In this document: positions 39,050 through 49,199 of the stretch, one piece after another
Layout: each line of letters opens with the position of its first letter
How positions within the stretch are numbered: position 1 is the first letter of the stretch
Source of the DNA: Trichomonas vaginalis G3
Taxonomy: Eukaryota > Parabasalia > Trichomonadida > Trichomonadidae
Assembly: GCF_026262505.1 (NCBI RefSeq)
Contig: NC_067206.1
Coordinates: 1,612,001 to 1,676,000 of the forward strand
Reading direction: 5' to 3'
DNA length: 64,000 nt
The notes under the pieces: generated by a model
What the model was told of the DNA's origin: nothing
What the model saw: the letters and a program-made list of their open reading frames with translations, nothing else
Database searches by the model: none
Translations under genes and position numbers: made by a program

Positions 39050-40030
39050 TAATGAGTAATAAAATAAATCGAATTTCTATTAATTTATTGTTAACCTCAA
39101 CTAATGTATTGCCGTTAATATATCTAACAAATTCAGCTATTGTGTCAAATCTTCGTCTTCTTTTTGTCATTGATTTATCAGTTTTTCCATAATCGAGATG
39201 AATCAAAACTTTATCCCCTTGTTTAAATTCATGAGCCCCGAATTAATTTGTTCACGTTTAACATCATTTAACCTTTCCATTTGCTTTCTAATATATTCCC
39301 ATTCTTTTGAAATATCATTTTTCATTTCCACTGGTTTCATGTTTATTGTTCTATGCCATGTATTATTATAATAATATACTAACTGCTGTATGATGGAGTC
39401 ATGATTTCCATCCCAGTATATCTGACCGTTAACCCCTAACGCATCTCTAAGAGTTCTCATTACCGCATCAACTATTTATTATGAAACGTATATGGAGAGG
39501 ATGAGAAGTAAAAATTAATTTGTGGGAAATAATGAGTCATAGCTGCCTGAAATCCTTTATCACCATCACCCCTTATATTATCTACTCTTTCATGATCAAG
39601 TAAGTATTGAATAGCTCTTCTTGTTTCCTGTTCTGTTTCCCTTTCACCGGAATGCAATATAAATATCTGGTGTTAATGTTAATGGCAAATAAATAAGTAA
39701 CTTTCCTTTTGAATATTCTAAATGATCGATTTCATATGAATATGGATATGGTGCAAATGAAGGGCGACCAAATTTTTTCCTTTAACGGTTGAATTTTTGG
39801 GTCAATTGGTTTTATTTAATATCTTGAAATCCTTTTTAAAATCTTTTTGTTTCTTTAATGTTTGAAATGGATATAATAAAGTGAATGATGAAGGATTAAC
39901 TGAAGGAGGAGGCGGTTTTGGTGTTGCAGGTACTACTGTTGGAGGTTTTGGTGTTGCAAGTGGTTTAATTTTATCTGCTTTGATTTTGGATGATGAAGTT
40001 TTGGAATTCATTCCTTCATTAATTCTGGAT
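39050..40030 (-). CDS. rve-type integrase remnant (P2)
   Basis: Integrase landmarks in minus-strand order: a Pro-rich linker (ATPKPPTVVPATPKPPPP), NIRGDGDKGFQAAMTHYFPQ with the second Asp, then LVYYYNNTWHRTINMKPVEM, the usual C-terminal end of the catalytic core, and a basic C-terminal region with DKVLIHLDYGKTDKSMTKRR. It corresponds to the P1 and P3 integrases. It would catalyse element insertion. Broken in several places. Confidence 0.7.
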
Positions 40031-40560
40031 GTATTCTATTCATTGTTTTAAATATGCTGTATATAAAGTTTTATACTTTCCCGCTTCGATTTATGTTGAA
40101 GGATGAATTCCAAAAGTTGATTCTTCAGTCGGGCTGAATATGGTTTAACTAATGAATCATAAATTAAAGCTTGTGCTTCATTTATGGTCTGAATGACCTG
40201 GGTGGTTTTGTTTTGTTTTTGCTCCTTTTGCTTTTGCGGCTCGGGATTATATAATTTATATAATTCATCAATATCTTCTTCTTAATACTTTATTTTTGAA
40301 ATCTTTCAATTGTTTAAGCTGTGATTAGTTTTTTCCCTTTGAATATTCATTATTTTTAATTTTGTCTTTAATTTCAGAAATTATTTTATTATGATATTTC
40401 AAAATTTCATTTTCATAATATGGATAATAATATTCCATATCATCACCCGTTATATTATTATTATATTTTTGGAGATATGATTTTAATTCATAATAACTAA
40501 GAAATTTTTGATTAAGTACTAAATCATCAATTAAATTTTCTAAATCTGAGTTATCCATTT
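40031..40560 (-). CDS. Fragments of unknown genes between integrase and polymerase (P2)
   Basis: Two coding stretches. The first is Gln/Lys-rich, with VIQTINEAQALIYDSLVKPY and ARLKNQLLEFILQHKSKRE (about 40,060-40,260). The second is an intact 77-residue acidic frame at 40,325-40,558, MDNSDLENLIDDLVLNQKFL. No family was recognised. Both read in the integrase direction. A further scrap, ATEETKGTVNDVFDTMIQRG, lies at about 40,580-40,655. Confidence 0.4.
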
Positions 40561-40660
40561 ATATAAAAATAAAATAAATGTTTTAAGGGTGCCCACCTCT
40601 TTGAATCATAGTATCAAAAACATCATTAACGGTTCCTTTTGTCTCTTCTGTGGCATTTTA

Positions 40661-41251
40661 TTAAATAAATGGCATACAACATCCATTTTCACAACACACA
40701 GCCTTAGTGTGTGCTCCTGTTAATGCAGTCTTACCAATTGTTAAGCGAGTCATTGACCCATTTTTAAATTGTAAATTAATATTCTGACCATCAAATATCA
40801 CTTTATCATTTATTATATCCAAATAATTTTTAGGTGTTAATTGTTTATTTTGTCGTAAACTAACTCCTTTCATTTTTTGTGCAATCTTTTTAAAATCACT
40901 TCCATCAATTGAACCGTTGAATGATGTATAACACTTGGGGCATAAAGCAACCATGTTATCACCTTGTTTCTCAATTGCTAAACCCAATAACTTCTTCTCA
41001 TGTGCTTTTTCTTCAGCTTTATTCTTTAATTTAGGTTTAAATTTCTCATCAAAACAAAAGAAATCAAAAGGTGCGAATTTGTAAATGTTTTTATCATAAA
41101 ATTGTTTATCAGTAACAATTGCTTGAAATGCTTGAGTGTTAGGAAGATTTGGGTCGCCAGCGATTGCCCAATAAGATGAATCAGTATCACCTTCAATGAA
41201 ATGAAAACGATTAACATTCATGCATTTATACATAATCATCGAAATAAACAT
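40661..41251 (-). CDS. Protein-primed DNA polymerase B, C-terminal part (P2)
   Basis: FHFIEGDTDSSYWAIAG is polymerase motif C (DTDS), which holds metal-binding aspartates in family B polymerases. Downstream is a zinc-binding-like segment MVALCPKCYTSF and the thumb-like end KGVSLRQNKQLTPKNYLDII. Only this C-terminal part of the gene is present, next to the right inverted repeat. The P3 gene at 51,171-54,937 is the fuller relative. The element is broken here. Confidence 0.75.
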   Translation of the reverse strand: MFISMIMYKCMNVNRFHFIEGDTDSSYWAIAGDPNLPNTQAFQAIVTDKQFYDKNIYKFAPFDFFCFDEKFKPKLKNKAEEKAHEKKLLGLAIEKQGDNMVALCPKCYTSFNGSIDGSDFKKIAQKMKGVSLRQNKQLTPKNYLDIINDKVIFDGQNINLQFKNGSMTRLTIGKTALTGAHTKAVCCENGCCMPFI

Positions 41252-41624
41252 CTACTTGTTTAACATTTTCAAGAATTGGTGAAAGAGCATCCATTAATTG
41301 ATTGACGGTTACGAATCTTGATCCACTCATTTTCATACAAATTAAAAAAAATAAATTATTTCAAAAATGTAAGACATGAATTTTTAAGTTTATTTTTTTT
41401 ATTTTTTTTATTTTTTTTATTTCATTATGTATGGGTTTAGTGTAAATGTCTTACAATTTTGAAAATTTTTTAAATCTTGATTTATTCAAAAACGTAAGAA
41501 TAAAAACCGTAAGAATCATACATTTTTTACTTCATATGTTAAAAAAAATGATACAAAATCGCTCGATATTGTATGAATTCTTACGTTTACAAAAAAAGTC
41601 ACAAAACCCGCAATATATACTACT
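41229..41624 (-). repeat. P2 right terminal inverted repeat
   Basis: Reverse complement of 24,925-25,318 with a few length differences in A-runs. It ends ...AATATATACTACT and includes the first codons of the 25,217-type gene. Confidence 0.9.
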
Positions 41625-41630
41625 TATTTT
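41625..41630. repeat. Target-site duplication of P2 (tatttt), right copy
   Basis: Identical to 24,919-24,924 and directly abutting the right inverted repeat. Confidence 0.85.
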
Positions 41631-41765
41631 CTTTTTATTGCCTGTTTGGAGATATTCTAACAAATAATTGTTAAAATTAAATATGAATAAAGATAACTCT
41701 CCGTCGCTTACTCGATTCCGATCTTTTGCCCATAGCTTGTAAATCTTTTTAAGGCTTTCATCCAT
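41625..41765 (-). pseudogene. Rap/Ran-GAP gene, first 47 codons (host, split by P2)
   Basis: Starts at the ATG at 41,765: MDESLKKIYKLWAKDRNRVS, then ELSLFIFNFNNYLLEYLQTG and NKKKI, where P2 begins. On the far side of P2 the same frame continues with FSSLKQSFISYLEFISDLSS at 24,918. The join lies exactly at the duplicated hexamer (aaaata on this strand), so the host frame was open when P2 inserted. TCATTCA lies 10-16 bases before the ATG. Confidence 0.75.
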
Positions 41766-41774
41766 TGAGCAAGT

Positions 41775-41781
41775 TGAATGA
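41775..41781 (-). promoter_or_regulatory. Initiator-like TCATTCA before the Rap/Ran-GAP gene
   Basis: TCATTCA on the minus strand, 9 bases upstream of the ATG. It matches the trichomonad initiator pattern and the site before the kinase gene. Confidence 0.5.
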
Positions 41782-42059
41782 AAATATTTGAATTATTTTT
41801 ATTATTTTTCAAAAAAAAATCTGATTTTCTTTTTGATTTTCCAGAAACTTTGAAATGTTAAATAAATATAAATTGATTGAAAAGTGACATAGCTCGAAGA
41901 AATATTGTAGAATCTTCAATCAAAACTGAATTTTGAAACCTCTGAAGTTTTGTAGATATATTGAGAAACAGATTTACAAAAAAAGTTTCTCTCTTATTTC
42001 AATAAGTAAAATAAAGAAATAGAAGAATCGTATTAAACTTTTATACAAACAGACAAGCT

Positions 42060-42449
42060 CTATATTTTGCCTCTCGGTAGAAAGTCAATCGGACCAGGAA
42101 CATAATTAGCATGAATTGATTCTAAGAAAGGGTATATGCAAGGTTGAACATGAAATTTGACAGGGTTTTGACCACATGCAGTTTGGTCTTGAACGACAAT
42201 ATTAGGATGTTGAATATATTGATTCTGTTGGTTAGGTTGATAAAAATATGGAAACTGCTGTAGCATAAACTGCCTCTGGTCAGTTATAAGGTTATCGAGT
42301 AGGAAAACAGCTTTTCTTCCTTTATTTCTTATCCGATGCTTTTTTGGTCCCTCGTGTATTCTTAATTGCTGGCTATTATCATCCACTACGTCATCAGATT
42401 CATCAGAATATTCAAATTCCTGAATATTGGCCTCGAATGACTTTTTCAT
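42060..42449 (-). CDS. Hypothetical host protein, 129 residues
   Basis: An intact frame from MKKSFEANIQEFEYSDESDD. An acidic start, a basic middle (GPKKHRIRNKGRKAVFLLDN), a Gln/Tyr/Asn-rich stretch (FPYFYQPNQQNQYIQHPN) and a Pro-containing end (YVPGPIDFLPRGKI). It has no strong domain. The basic patch could bind nucleic acid, but that is only composition. Its codon use is like the neighbouring host genes. A spacer of about 290 bases separates it from the Rap/Ran-GAP start. Confidence 0.5.
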   Translation of the reverse strand: MKKSFEANIQEFEYSDESDDVVDDNSQQLRIHEGPKKHRIRNKGRKAVFLLDNLITDQRQFMLQQFPYFYQPNQQNQYIQHPNIVVQDQTACGQNPVKFHVQPCIYPFLESIHANYVPGPIDFLPRGKI

Positions 42450-42899
42450 CGAAATCTAGAACCAAAATAACTTTTTTTTCAGTTTTGAGATTGATAGGAA
42501 AAAATTTAATCGGATTATTTCAGATCTAAATTTTCAACAATCGTATTATTAATATCAATATTATAATATTTTTAATAAAGCACGTTATTATTTCAAACCG
42601 CCAGAATGTTTGAAATAAAATGTCAAGCCATGGAATGTCAAAACAAATAACATAACAAATGTAATCTAAATTGGATAATCTTGAAAAATTCTACTTTTCA
42701 ATAAAGAATTAGCCATTTTGACAGTTTACTGGCCCTTTCTAAAATATTATTATCATGCAATGAATCTGAATAATAACCGTTTTGGATAATAGTAAAATAT
42801 GGTTATTTCGTGTTTAGGTCATGAAAACAGATTATTCCCGCAAATAAGAATCATATTTTTATTGAAATTGGTCAATGTTTAAAAATTAATAATAAAAAT
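42450..42899. other. Host intergenic region
   Basis: A+T-rich sequence between the small host gene and the large inverted-repeat unit. No gene, RNA gene or clear repeat was seen. Confidence 0.55.
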
Positions 42900-42914
42900 A
42901 TATGATTAATTTTT
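42900..42914. repeat. 15-bp direct repeat (target duplication), left copy
   Basis: atatgattaattttt directly before the left inverted repeat, repeated exactly at 60,944-60,958 after the right one. A chance match of 15 bases at exactly the ends of a long inverted repeat is very unlikely, even in A/T-rich DNA. Confidence 0.8.
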
Positions 42915-43623
42915 TGTTATAGACCGAAAATAGATTTTTTCGGTTTTCTCTTCAAATAATTGAAAGAATGATACTATTATAGGTTTATTATATTATATTA
43001 TATAGCATATAATCATGCTATAGCCGAAAATTATAAGTTTTGAGAAGATTGAATATAACACAAATAAATTTGAATGTAAGTTAAATTGCTTGTTGTTTTT
43101 AATATCTATTTAATGAGAAATCCAATATTGCAAAATTCAAATTGAATGATTGAAAGAACAGAAAAAGTCATTCTTTTCAATTTCGAATATGTTTCATTGT
43201 ATTTATAATTATATGGCAAATAAGATATTTAAACTTGATTTTGAAGGAAAATTCACAAAATTGAATAAATTCAAATAATTTTTATTCAAAAATAAACCAG
43301 TTATTTGAGTTTAATACTAATTATCTATTCAAACTACAAAGTTTGTAATTTAAAATATTTTGTGAGATCAGATTGAATTAATTCAAGGTTCTTTTCAATT
43401 AATATTAATGACCATATTACGCATTTTCGAACATTCTAAACCAAATATATAAAAATGGGAGACGAATGTTAAATTTGCTAGACATGGGGGAGTTGTCTGC
43501 AAAGTTTTAGCTCTTATCTCTAACAAAAAATTAATTTTTTAAAAAATGACCGAATACGTTTCACAGCGAGAAAAAAATAAAAGGCAAGATAGAATTTTCT
43601 AGACATAAAGAAGTTGTTTACCG
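42915..43623 (+). repeat. Left ~709-bp terminal inverted repeat
   Basis: Begins tgttatagaccgaaaataga; matches the reverse complement of 60,235-60,943 with only a handful of differences noticed. A+T-rich. No gene inside. Confidence 0.9.
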
Positions 43624-43705
43624 AGTTTTAGCTCTTATCTCTAACAAAAAATTAATTTTTAAAAAAATGACCGAATACGTTTCACAGCGAGAAAAAATAA
43701 AACTG
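43478..43705 (+). repeat. Direct repeat of ~121 bp at the inner edge of the left TIR
   Basis: Two copies starting ctagacat at 43,478 and 43,599; both contain gttttagctcttatctctaa and gaccgaatacgtttcacagc. The right side of the unit has one full copy and the beginning of a second, so the duplication spans the inner boundary of the inverted repeat. Confidence 0.85.
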
Positions 43706-43878
43706 TACACTGATTTTAATTTTCATTTCCAGTCACTTTACTTATTATTTTTTCTTTTTTTCATTTTAATTATAAATTATTTCATAATACGTTTATTTAC
43801 GTTACCATTTTCTTTATTCTTTTGAATTCCATACTAGACACTTATAGAATATTTTGATTGTTAACATACTTCATTAGA

Positions 43879-44410
43879 ATGAATCCTTACAAAGGGTATG
43901 TCGATCGAATTTACCTAATTGGTATTTCCAATCAGATTGAAGAAGGTAAAATGACATGGGAAGAAGCTTGCACCCATGTTCCCATCGCCCCAACCCTTCA
44001 ATCAAATGATTTCAAATATTTAGATGTTTCAAAATCTTTTTTACAAAATCAATTTAGCTTACAGAATATCCCATTGCTAAAGGCAAGAAAGGTCGTAGGG
44101 TCAATCCCTACGACCAAATCAAAGCTCTTGCTGTGATACATGACCACTGGGCCTTTCCATGTGGTCAAACAAAACAATGGAAACGTTTGAAATTACAACA
44201 AATTGATGTATCTTATAGAGAAGTACGCAGATACTTCAAAGAAAATCATTTCACCAAGACGCGATTAGAGCATGCCGGGCCAGAAACAGCAGTAAGATAT
44301 TGGGCGCTTTCACCCAATCTTATCTGGCACGCAGATGTTCATTATTTTAGGGGTGTTCGTGGCCAGTATATTTATGGCATAATCGACAATTTTAGCCGAA
44401 TCATTACGGT
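43879..44410 (+). CDS. Integrase-core (rve/DDE) transposase, N-terminal part
   Basis: Starts MNPYKGYVDRIYLIGISNQI, with GKMTWEEACTHVPIAPTLQS, a helix-turn-helix-like DVSYREVRRYFKENHFTKTR, and the core start LIWHADVHYFRGVRGQYIYG followed by IIDNFSRIITVW, where the first catalytic Asp is in HAD. The coding stretch is in two frames and stops at the junction with P3, so the second Asp and Glu are not present. It resembles IS481/integrase-type transposases in layout, not the Polinton integrase at 47,306. Its base composition is also distinct. Confidence 0.65.
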
Positions 44411-47236
44411 TTGGATGGTGAAGATGGAAAGGATGGAAAAACTGCTAAATCATGGATATGGAACCTTATAAATACTGGTTTAACAGCTGCTTCATATGGA
44501 GTTCTTCAATACCAAATCGGAAAGATATGGGCAGTACTTGGTGAAGAAGTTTTAGATGACGTTAAAAATGCTTTGAACTTCATTTCAAATGGTTCTGATA
44601 CTATTAAAACTTTATCTGGTTGGATGCAAGAAACAAGGAGTCAAATAGATACTGTAAGACGTATAGCAAACAATGCACGTACGGGATTGGATACTTTACG
44701 AGAAGCACAAAATACACTAAAGGAAGCAAATGATATTCTTGGCTCAGTATCAGACATGCATGAAGATTGGCTTAAAGGTATTGACAAATCTTTAAAAAAT
44801 CACAGTCAGTCTATTGCTGACTACAAGAAAAGTATAGATTTTTTACATAGTGCTATGGACGTACATGATGGAAGCATAAGGAACTTACTTAATGCTAACA
44901 ATAACTTACCAGGAACTATTAAAGCATTTATAAAGTCCTTTGTAAAACCTGGTGCTCTAACATTTAGGTCTTTGAGAGCAAGAGCATTGAAGTCAAGAGA
45001 TGCAGAAACTCCAACAGAACCTACAGAAGGAACTGAAACAACAGAAACTCCAGAAGAACCACCAAAACCAACAGCTAATGAAATATTGTTCGAATATTTT
45101 CCAAGGTACTCTGTTCTCATTGCATACATTCAAGAAATACTTAAGAAAGCAGACTTGACTTTAGGAGATGATGAAAGTTCTGTATATCTTTCGTTCCAGT
45201 TTCAAATAGCAGAACTTTTGAGACAGATATGCTTAATGTATGACAACATCTCTGATTTCACAAGATATGATGACGACCATGACCCCGAACACGGTGAAGA
45301 AGAAGTTTTACAAACATCCATTAAGACAGGAAAAGTTTTAACACAAAGTCTCATTATTGACACCAAAGATGGCGAAGTGGACGTTCTTCAAGAGCTGAAG
45401 AAAAATACTTCTGAAGGAGGTGGTGGTAGGCATGAACTTGAAATAAATGAGATAGAAGAGAAATTAGCCGAAAAAGCAGATAAAAACCATGTTCATTATA
45501 TAAGTTCAGACGAACAGATTATAACGGACTACCATGGATATTTAACACAGGATGAACAAATAAGCACTGAAGATGTTAATGAAAGAAGATATAAATTCAT
45601 TCGTGCTAAAGGTTATGACATACACTGTACTGTACAGTATGACACAGGTAAAGCACCAGAAGCATTTGGTTATAACGATGAAATTTATGCTTCATACTTC
45701 TTTGTTAACGGTGTATTAGTTGAACCAAGATTTACTTTGAGAGTTAAGGCAAAAATAACTTTTGAAGATGCTATTAAAAGTAAAGCTGACAAAGATGAAC
45801 TTGACGCAACGAACAAAGTTTTGAAATCTCATAAACACAATATCTCCGATATAAATGAACTTCAAGCTACATTAAATAGTAAAGCTGACAAGAACCATAC
45901 ACATGAATCCTTCACTACGTTAGAGCAGACGACATAATACTGAACTATGATTTGGGTTCAAGTGCACCTTTAGAGAATCCAAGTACAAGCGTAAAGATAC
46001 ACTAAACAATTTAGATAACAGATGTATGAACATTGAAGGTCATGCCAGAAACTTTGAAGCATACGAACTACCAGCAATGTTAGATAAGAAAGCTGACAAA
46101 GAACATACACATAAATCCTTCACTACTGTTAGAGCAGACGACATAATATTGAACTATGATTTGGGTTCAAGTGCACCTTTAGAGAATCCAAGTACAAGCG
46201 TAAAAGATACACTAAACAATTTAGATAACAGATGTATGAACATTGAAGGTCATGCCAGAAACTTTGAAGCATACGAACTACCAGCAATGTTAGATAAGAA
46301 AGCTGACAAAGAACATACACATAATCCTTCACTACTGTTAGAGCAGACGACATAATATTGAACTATGATTTGGGTTCAAGTGCACCTTTAGAGAATCCGA
46401 GTACAAGCGTAAAAGATACACTAAACAATTTAGATAACAGTTGCAGGAATATCGAAGGTCATGCCAGAAACTTTGAAGCATATGAACTACCAGCAATGTT
46501 AGATAAGAAAGCCGACAAAACTTATGTAGATGAAAATTATGCAAAGAAGTCGGAAGTAAATGCTGCGCTTAATGGAAAAGCCGATAAAGAGCACGTGCAT
46601 GAAGAATTTCAAACAATCAGGATTAAAGAAATTAAAGCATGCATCGAAATAGTAACAAAAACAGGAAGAAACGGTGCAACTGTACATGAACAAAGAATTT
46701 ATCCTCCTACTTTTCCTAATGGTTTAATAACAAACAATATAAATATTGTAGATGGCAAAGGATTTATAAATGTTAAACATGAACTTCAAACAATGAAGGC
46801 TCAGATTCTTCAAACCATATATCCTATAGGCTCTATTTATACGTCGATGAATTCAACAAATCCAGCAACAGTTTTAGGTTTTGGTACGTGGAAGCAGATT
46901 GTAGATAAATTCTTATACTGTGCTAACAATTCAAAGCAAACAGGAGGTTCGAAGAAAATTAAAGAAGCAAACTTACCTGCGCACACTCATACAGGAACGA
47001 CAAACTTTTCTGGCGACCATAGCCACTCATTAAGAGACCACCCATTATACAACTCAGACTATAAAGCTGGCAATGACGTTTTATCTCCATCATATAACAA
47101 TTCAGCAAAAAAGACTTTTCGACCAACTGAACCAGGAGGAAATCATGTCCATACTTTCACAACAAATCCAACAGGCTCGGGTGCAGATTATATGCCACCA
47201 TTTGTGACTGTATTCGCATGGTACCGCATTCAATGA
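44411..47236 (+). CDS. Fibre protein with repeated modules and tail-collar-like end (P3)
   Basis: A Gly/Asp/Lys collagen-like start (DGEDGKDGKTAK) leads to a long helical region (LDTLREAQNTLKEANDILGS) and an acidic Thr/Pro/Glu linker (TEPTEGTETTETPEEPPKPT). Three near-identical ~210-bp modules follow (about 45,890-46,530), each with NYDLGSSAPLENPSTS and NFEAYELPAMLDKKADK. The end holds TIYPIGSIYTSMNSTNPATV, NLPAHTHTGTTNFSGDHSHS and DYMPPFVTVFAWYRIQ. Likely surface fibre (inferred), trimerised through the KADK stalk. The gene is broken. Confidence 0.75.
45895..46530 (+). repeat. Three ~210-bp direct modules inside the P3 fibre gene
   Basis: Successive copies of a block with actatgatttgggttcaagt, ttagagaatcc and gaaggtcatgccagaaactt, ending gataagaaagctgacaaaga. 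Near-identity shows recent unequal exchange; it lengthens the stalk by whole modules. Confidence 0.85.
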
Positions 47237-47240
47237 ACGC

Positions 47241-47275
47241 GCTTGAGCCTAGACCCTTTGGGTCAAGGCTTACCG
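47241..47275 (+). terminator. Hairpin after the P3 fibre gene
   Basis: cttgagcctagaccctttgg then gtcaaggcttacc forms a stem around an inner gaccc/gggtc pair. The counterpart after the P2 fibre gene keeps the outer arms. Confidence 0.4.
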
Positions 47276-47305
47276 TCTTGAATAAAATCTTTAACTTTAC
47301 ATAAA

Positions 47306-48390
47306 TGAGCTTGAAGAAGTATTCGAACAACATCCATGGAGGTCATTTAAGAAATTCAATGAAGCTGCAAAGAGTTGGGGATTTACTAACAGAGCTGAAG
47401 TGAAAAGGTTCTTTGACAAAAATGTTGTACATCAAACAAAAATAAACCCTTACGACTACTTTTTACCAATTTACTCCAACGCTCCTGACGCATACCAATT
47501 TGACACTCTCATTCAAAGCAGAAAAGGAGGACATAAACCATTCCTCATCTTCATTAATGTTAACACTCGCAAAGCATATGCATATCCAATGAGGAATAAA
47601 GGAACTCGTGAAGTGTTAAGAGTTTTACAAAAGTTTGTAGCAGAACATAGCCCAAGTACTTTAACATCAGACCAAGACAGTGCATACCTCAGCAATGAAA
47701 TCACAGATTTTCTCATTAAGCATAACATAACTCACTACACTACTGAAGACCATAACCATAACATACTCGGCATCATAAACCGCTTCATAAGAACGCTCAG
47801 AGATTTAAACCACAGAGCGAGACTTTACCGAAGAAACAATGAAACATTTTCTCGAAGTATATAATTCCTCAACACATTCTACAACATGACATACACCAAA
47901 TTCAATGACACAACAACAAGAAGAAAAGTATATACAAAAGAAACGAAGTCAAACACAAAATATCAGAAATTCAACACAATTTACCCTCATTCCTGGTACA
48001 AAAGTTCGTGTAGTTCTTGACGACAAACCGTTGACAAAGAAACGTTTAAGGTTAAGTAGAAACTATTATATCGTAGACTCTACGCAATGTAATGGATATC
48101 TTATAAAAGTTGCTGACAACTCTATTGCGTTTTATCCTCGTCATAAATTAGTTGAAAGTAGTAATGGCAAACTTGCTGAAACCATTGACGAAGCAAAGCG
48201 AGGAGTGGTTATTGAAATACTTGGCTACAACATAAACGATGACACTTATAAAGTAAGATATGAAGGAGGCGTTGAAGATGTTATACCATCTAAGAACTTG
48301 AGAGAGTCGAAGCCAACACATCTGGGACCATTAGAGCGGGAGTACTGGAAAAATAAAAATAAGCCAGAAAGAATAAGAAAATTCTTCTAA
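47306..48390 (+). CDS. rve-type Polinton integrase (P3)
   Basis: Core landmarks: DAYQFDTLIQSRKGGHKPFL with the first Asp, PSTLTSDQDSAYLSNEITDF with the second Asp, and HNHNILGIINRFIRTLRDLN around the Glu position. The C-terminal part (TYKVRYEGGVEDVIPSKNLR) is a chromo/Tudor-like barrel that may guide integration. The region before 47,400 (NELEEVFEQHPWRSFKKFNE) belongs to the N-terminal part. It is related to the P1 and P2 integrases. It is broken. Confidence 0.8.
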
Positions 48391-48501
48391 ACTTTTTCAT
48401 TTTGTTGCTGAAAAATGACCAAATTTCATGAATTTTCATAAAAGATAAAAATAAAGTTAGTTTTATTTTTTTATTTTTTTATTTTGTATGTAAAGACAGT
48501 A

Positions 48502-49113
48502 ATGTCAAACATTGAGTTTGAAACAGTTAGAAAGATTGACAATGACACCAAAGTGGTTAGAATTGGTGATTTAAACGTAAGATACTGTAAGAAATACAAC
48601 AAATATTCTTTGTCAGACATTATAACGCCTTCTGGAAAGAAAACAAAGGACTGGGTTAGAATTGCTTCTACTCAGAAAATTTTGACAAGAAATCCTGAGC
48701 TCATGATATCGGTAAGATTCTATGGAACTATAGCATATCTCATCGACAAAAGTCATATACCAATAATTCTTCTGTGGATTGACCCGGTTGTTGGATATAA
48801 CTTCATAACTTATGGCTCATTCGATATGGAACGTTGCAGTGAAGGCTTACTTTACATCGTTCAGAAACCGAAGGACTTCAATACAAAGAGATATAAGATA
48901 GGAAGAACATATAATATAACTCAAAGATATGACAGTACAGTCAATAGAGTCAAGGTTGTGTTCGTTAATGATATGAGAGCTGCAGAAACAGAACTACTTG
49001 AAAAGTTTGAGAAAATGTATGGTGCTCCCATAAAAGGTAAAGAAACGTTTGAAGTAGATGAGATAGATAAAGCTATAAAATTATTTGACGAAGTTGCTGA
49101 AAAATACATGTAA
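48502..49113 (+). CDS. KilA-N-like and GIY-YIG (T5orf172-like) protein (P3)
   Basis: 203 residues from MSNIEFETVRKIDNDTKVVR, nearly identical to the P1 gene at 6,642-7,253. DNA-binding part with DWVRIASTQKILTRN; nuclease-like part with GLLYIVQKPKDF, RYKIGRTYNITQRYDS and ETELLEKFEKMYG. The frame is intact. It carries the shared leader ending tatgtaaagacagta. Both copies keep an open frame while neighbouring genes are broken. Confidence 0.75.
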   Translation: MSNIEFETVRKIDNDTKVVRIGDLNVRYCKKYNKYSLSDIITPSGKKTKDWVRIASTQKILTRNPELMISVRFYGTIAYLIDKSHIPIILLWIDPVVGYNFITYGSFDMERCSEGLLYIVQKPKDFNTKRYKIGRTYNITQRYDSTVNRVKVVFVNDMRAAETELLEKFEKMYGAPIKGKETFEVDEIDKAIKLFDEVAEKYM

Positions 49114-49199
49114 AGCGTTTATTTTTGTCTTTTGTGAAAGTCAGAAAATAACGCTAATTTTTTCCTAACAAAATTTTTATCTCGTATGTAAAGACAGTA

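Larger units (their letters stand above)
24925..41624. mobile_element. Polinton/Maverick P2, 16.7 kb, both ends present
   Basis: Bounded by ~394-bp inverted repeats that start AGTAGTATATATTGCGGG and by a 6-bp direct duplication. It carries a major capsid protein, packaging ATPase, penton-like protein, fibre, KilA-N gene, primase-helicase, integrase remnant and the C-terminal part of a protein-primed DNA polymerase B. Coding sequence is more A/T-rich than in P1 and P3, except in the 3' end of the fibre gene. The ends are whole but the element is broken, with about 10-15 interruptions and much of the polymerase gene missing. Nearly identical repeats suggest a young insertion. Confidence 0.92.

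Noticed and set aside
42450-42899. A host gene or tRNA in the spacer
   Set aside because: No open frame of note and no cloverleaf-like sequence was seen.
43879-44410. Integrase core as a retrovirus/LTR element
   Set aside because: No reverse transcriptase, gag, primer-binding site or LTR; the flanks are inverted, not direct, repeats.
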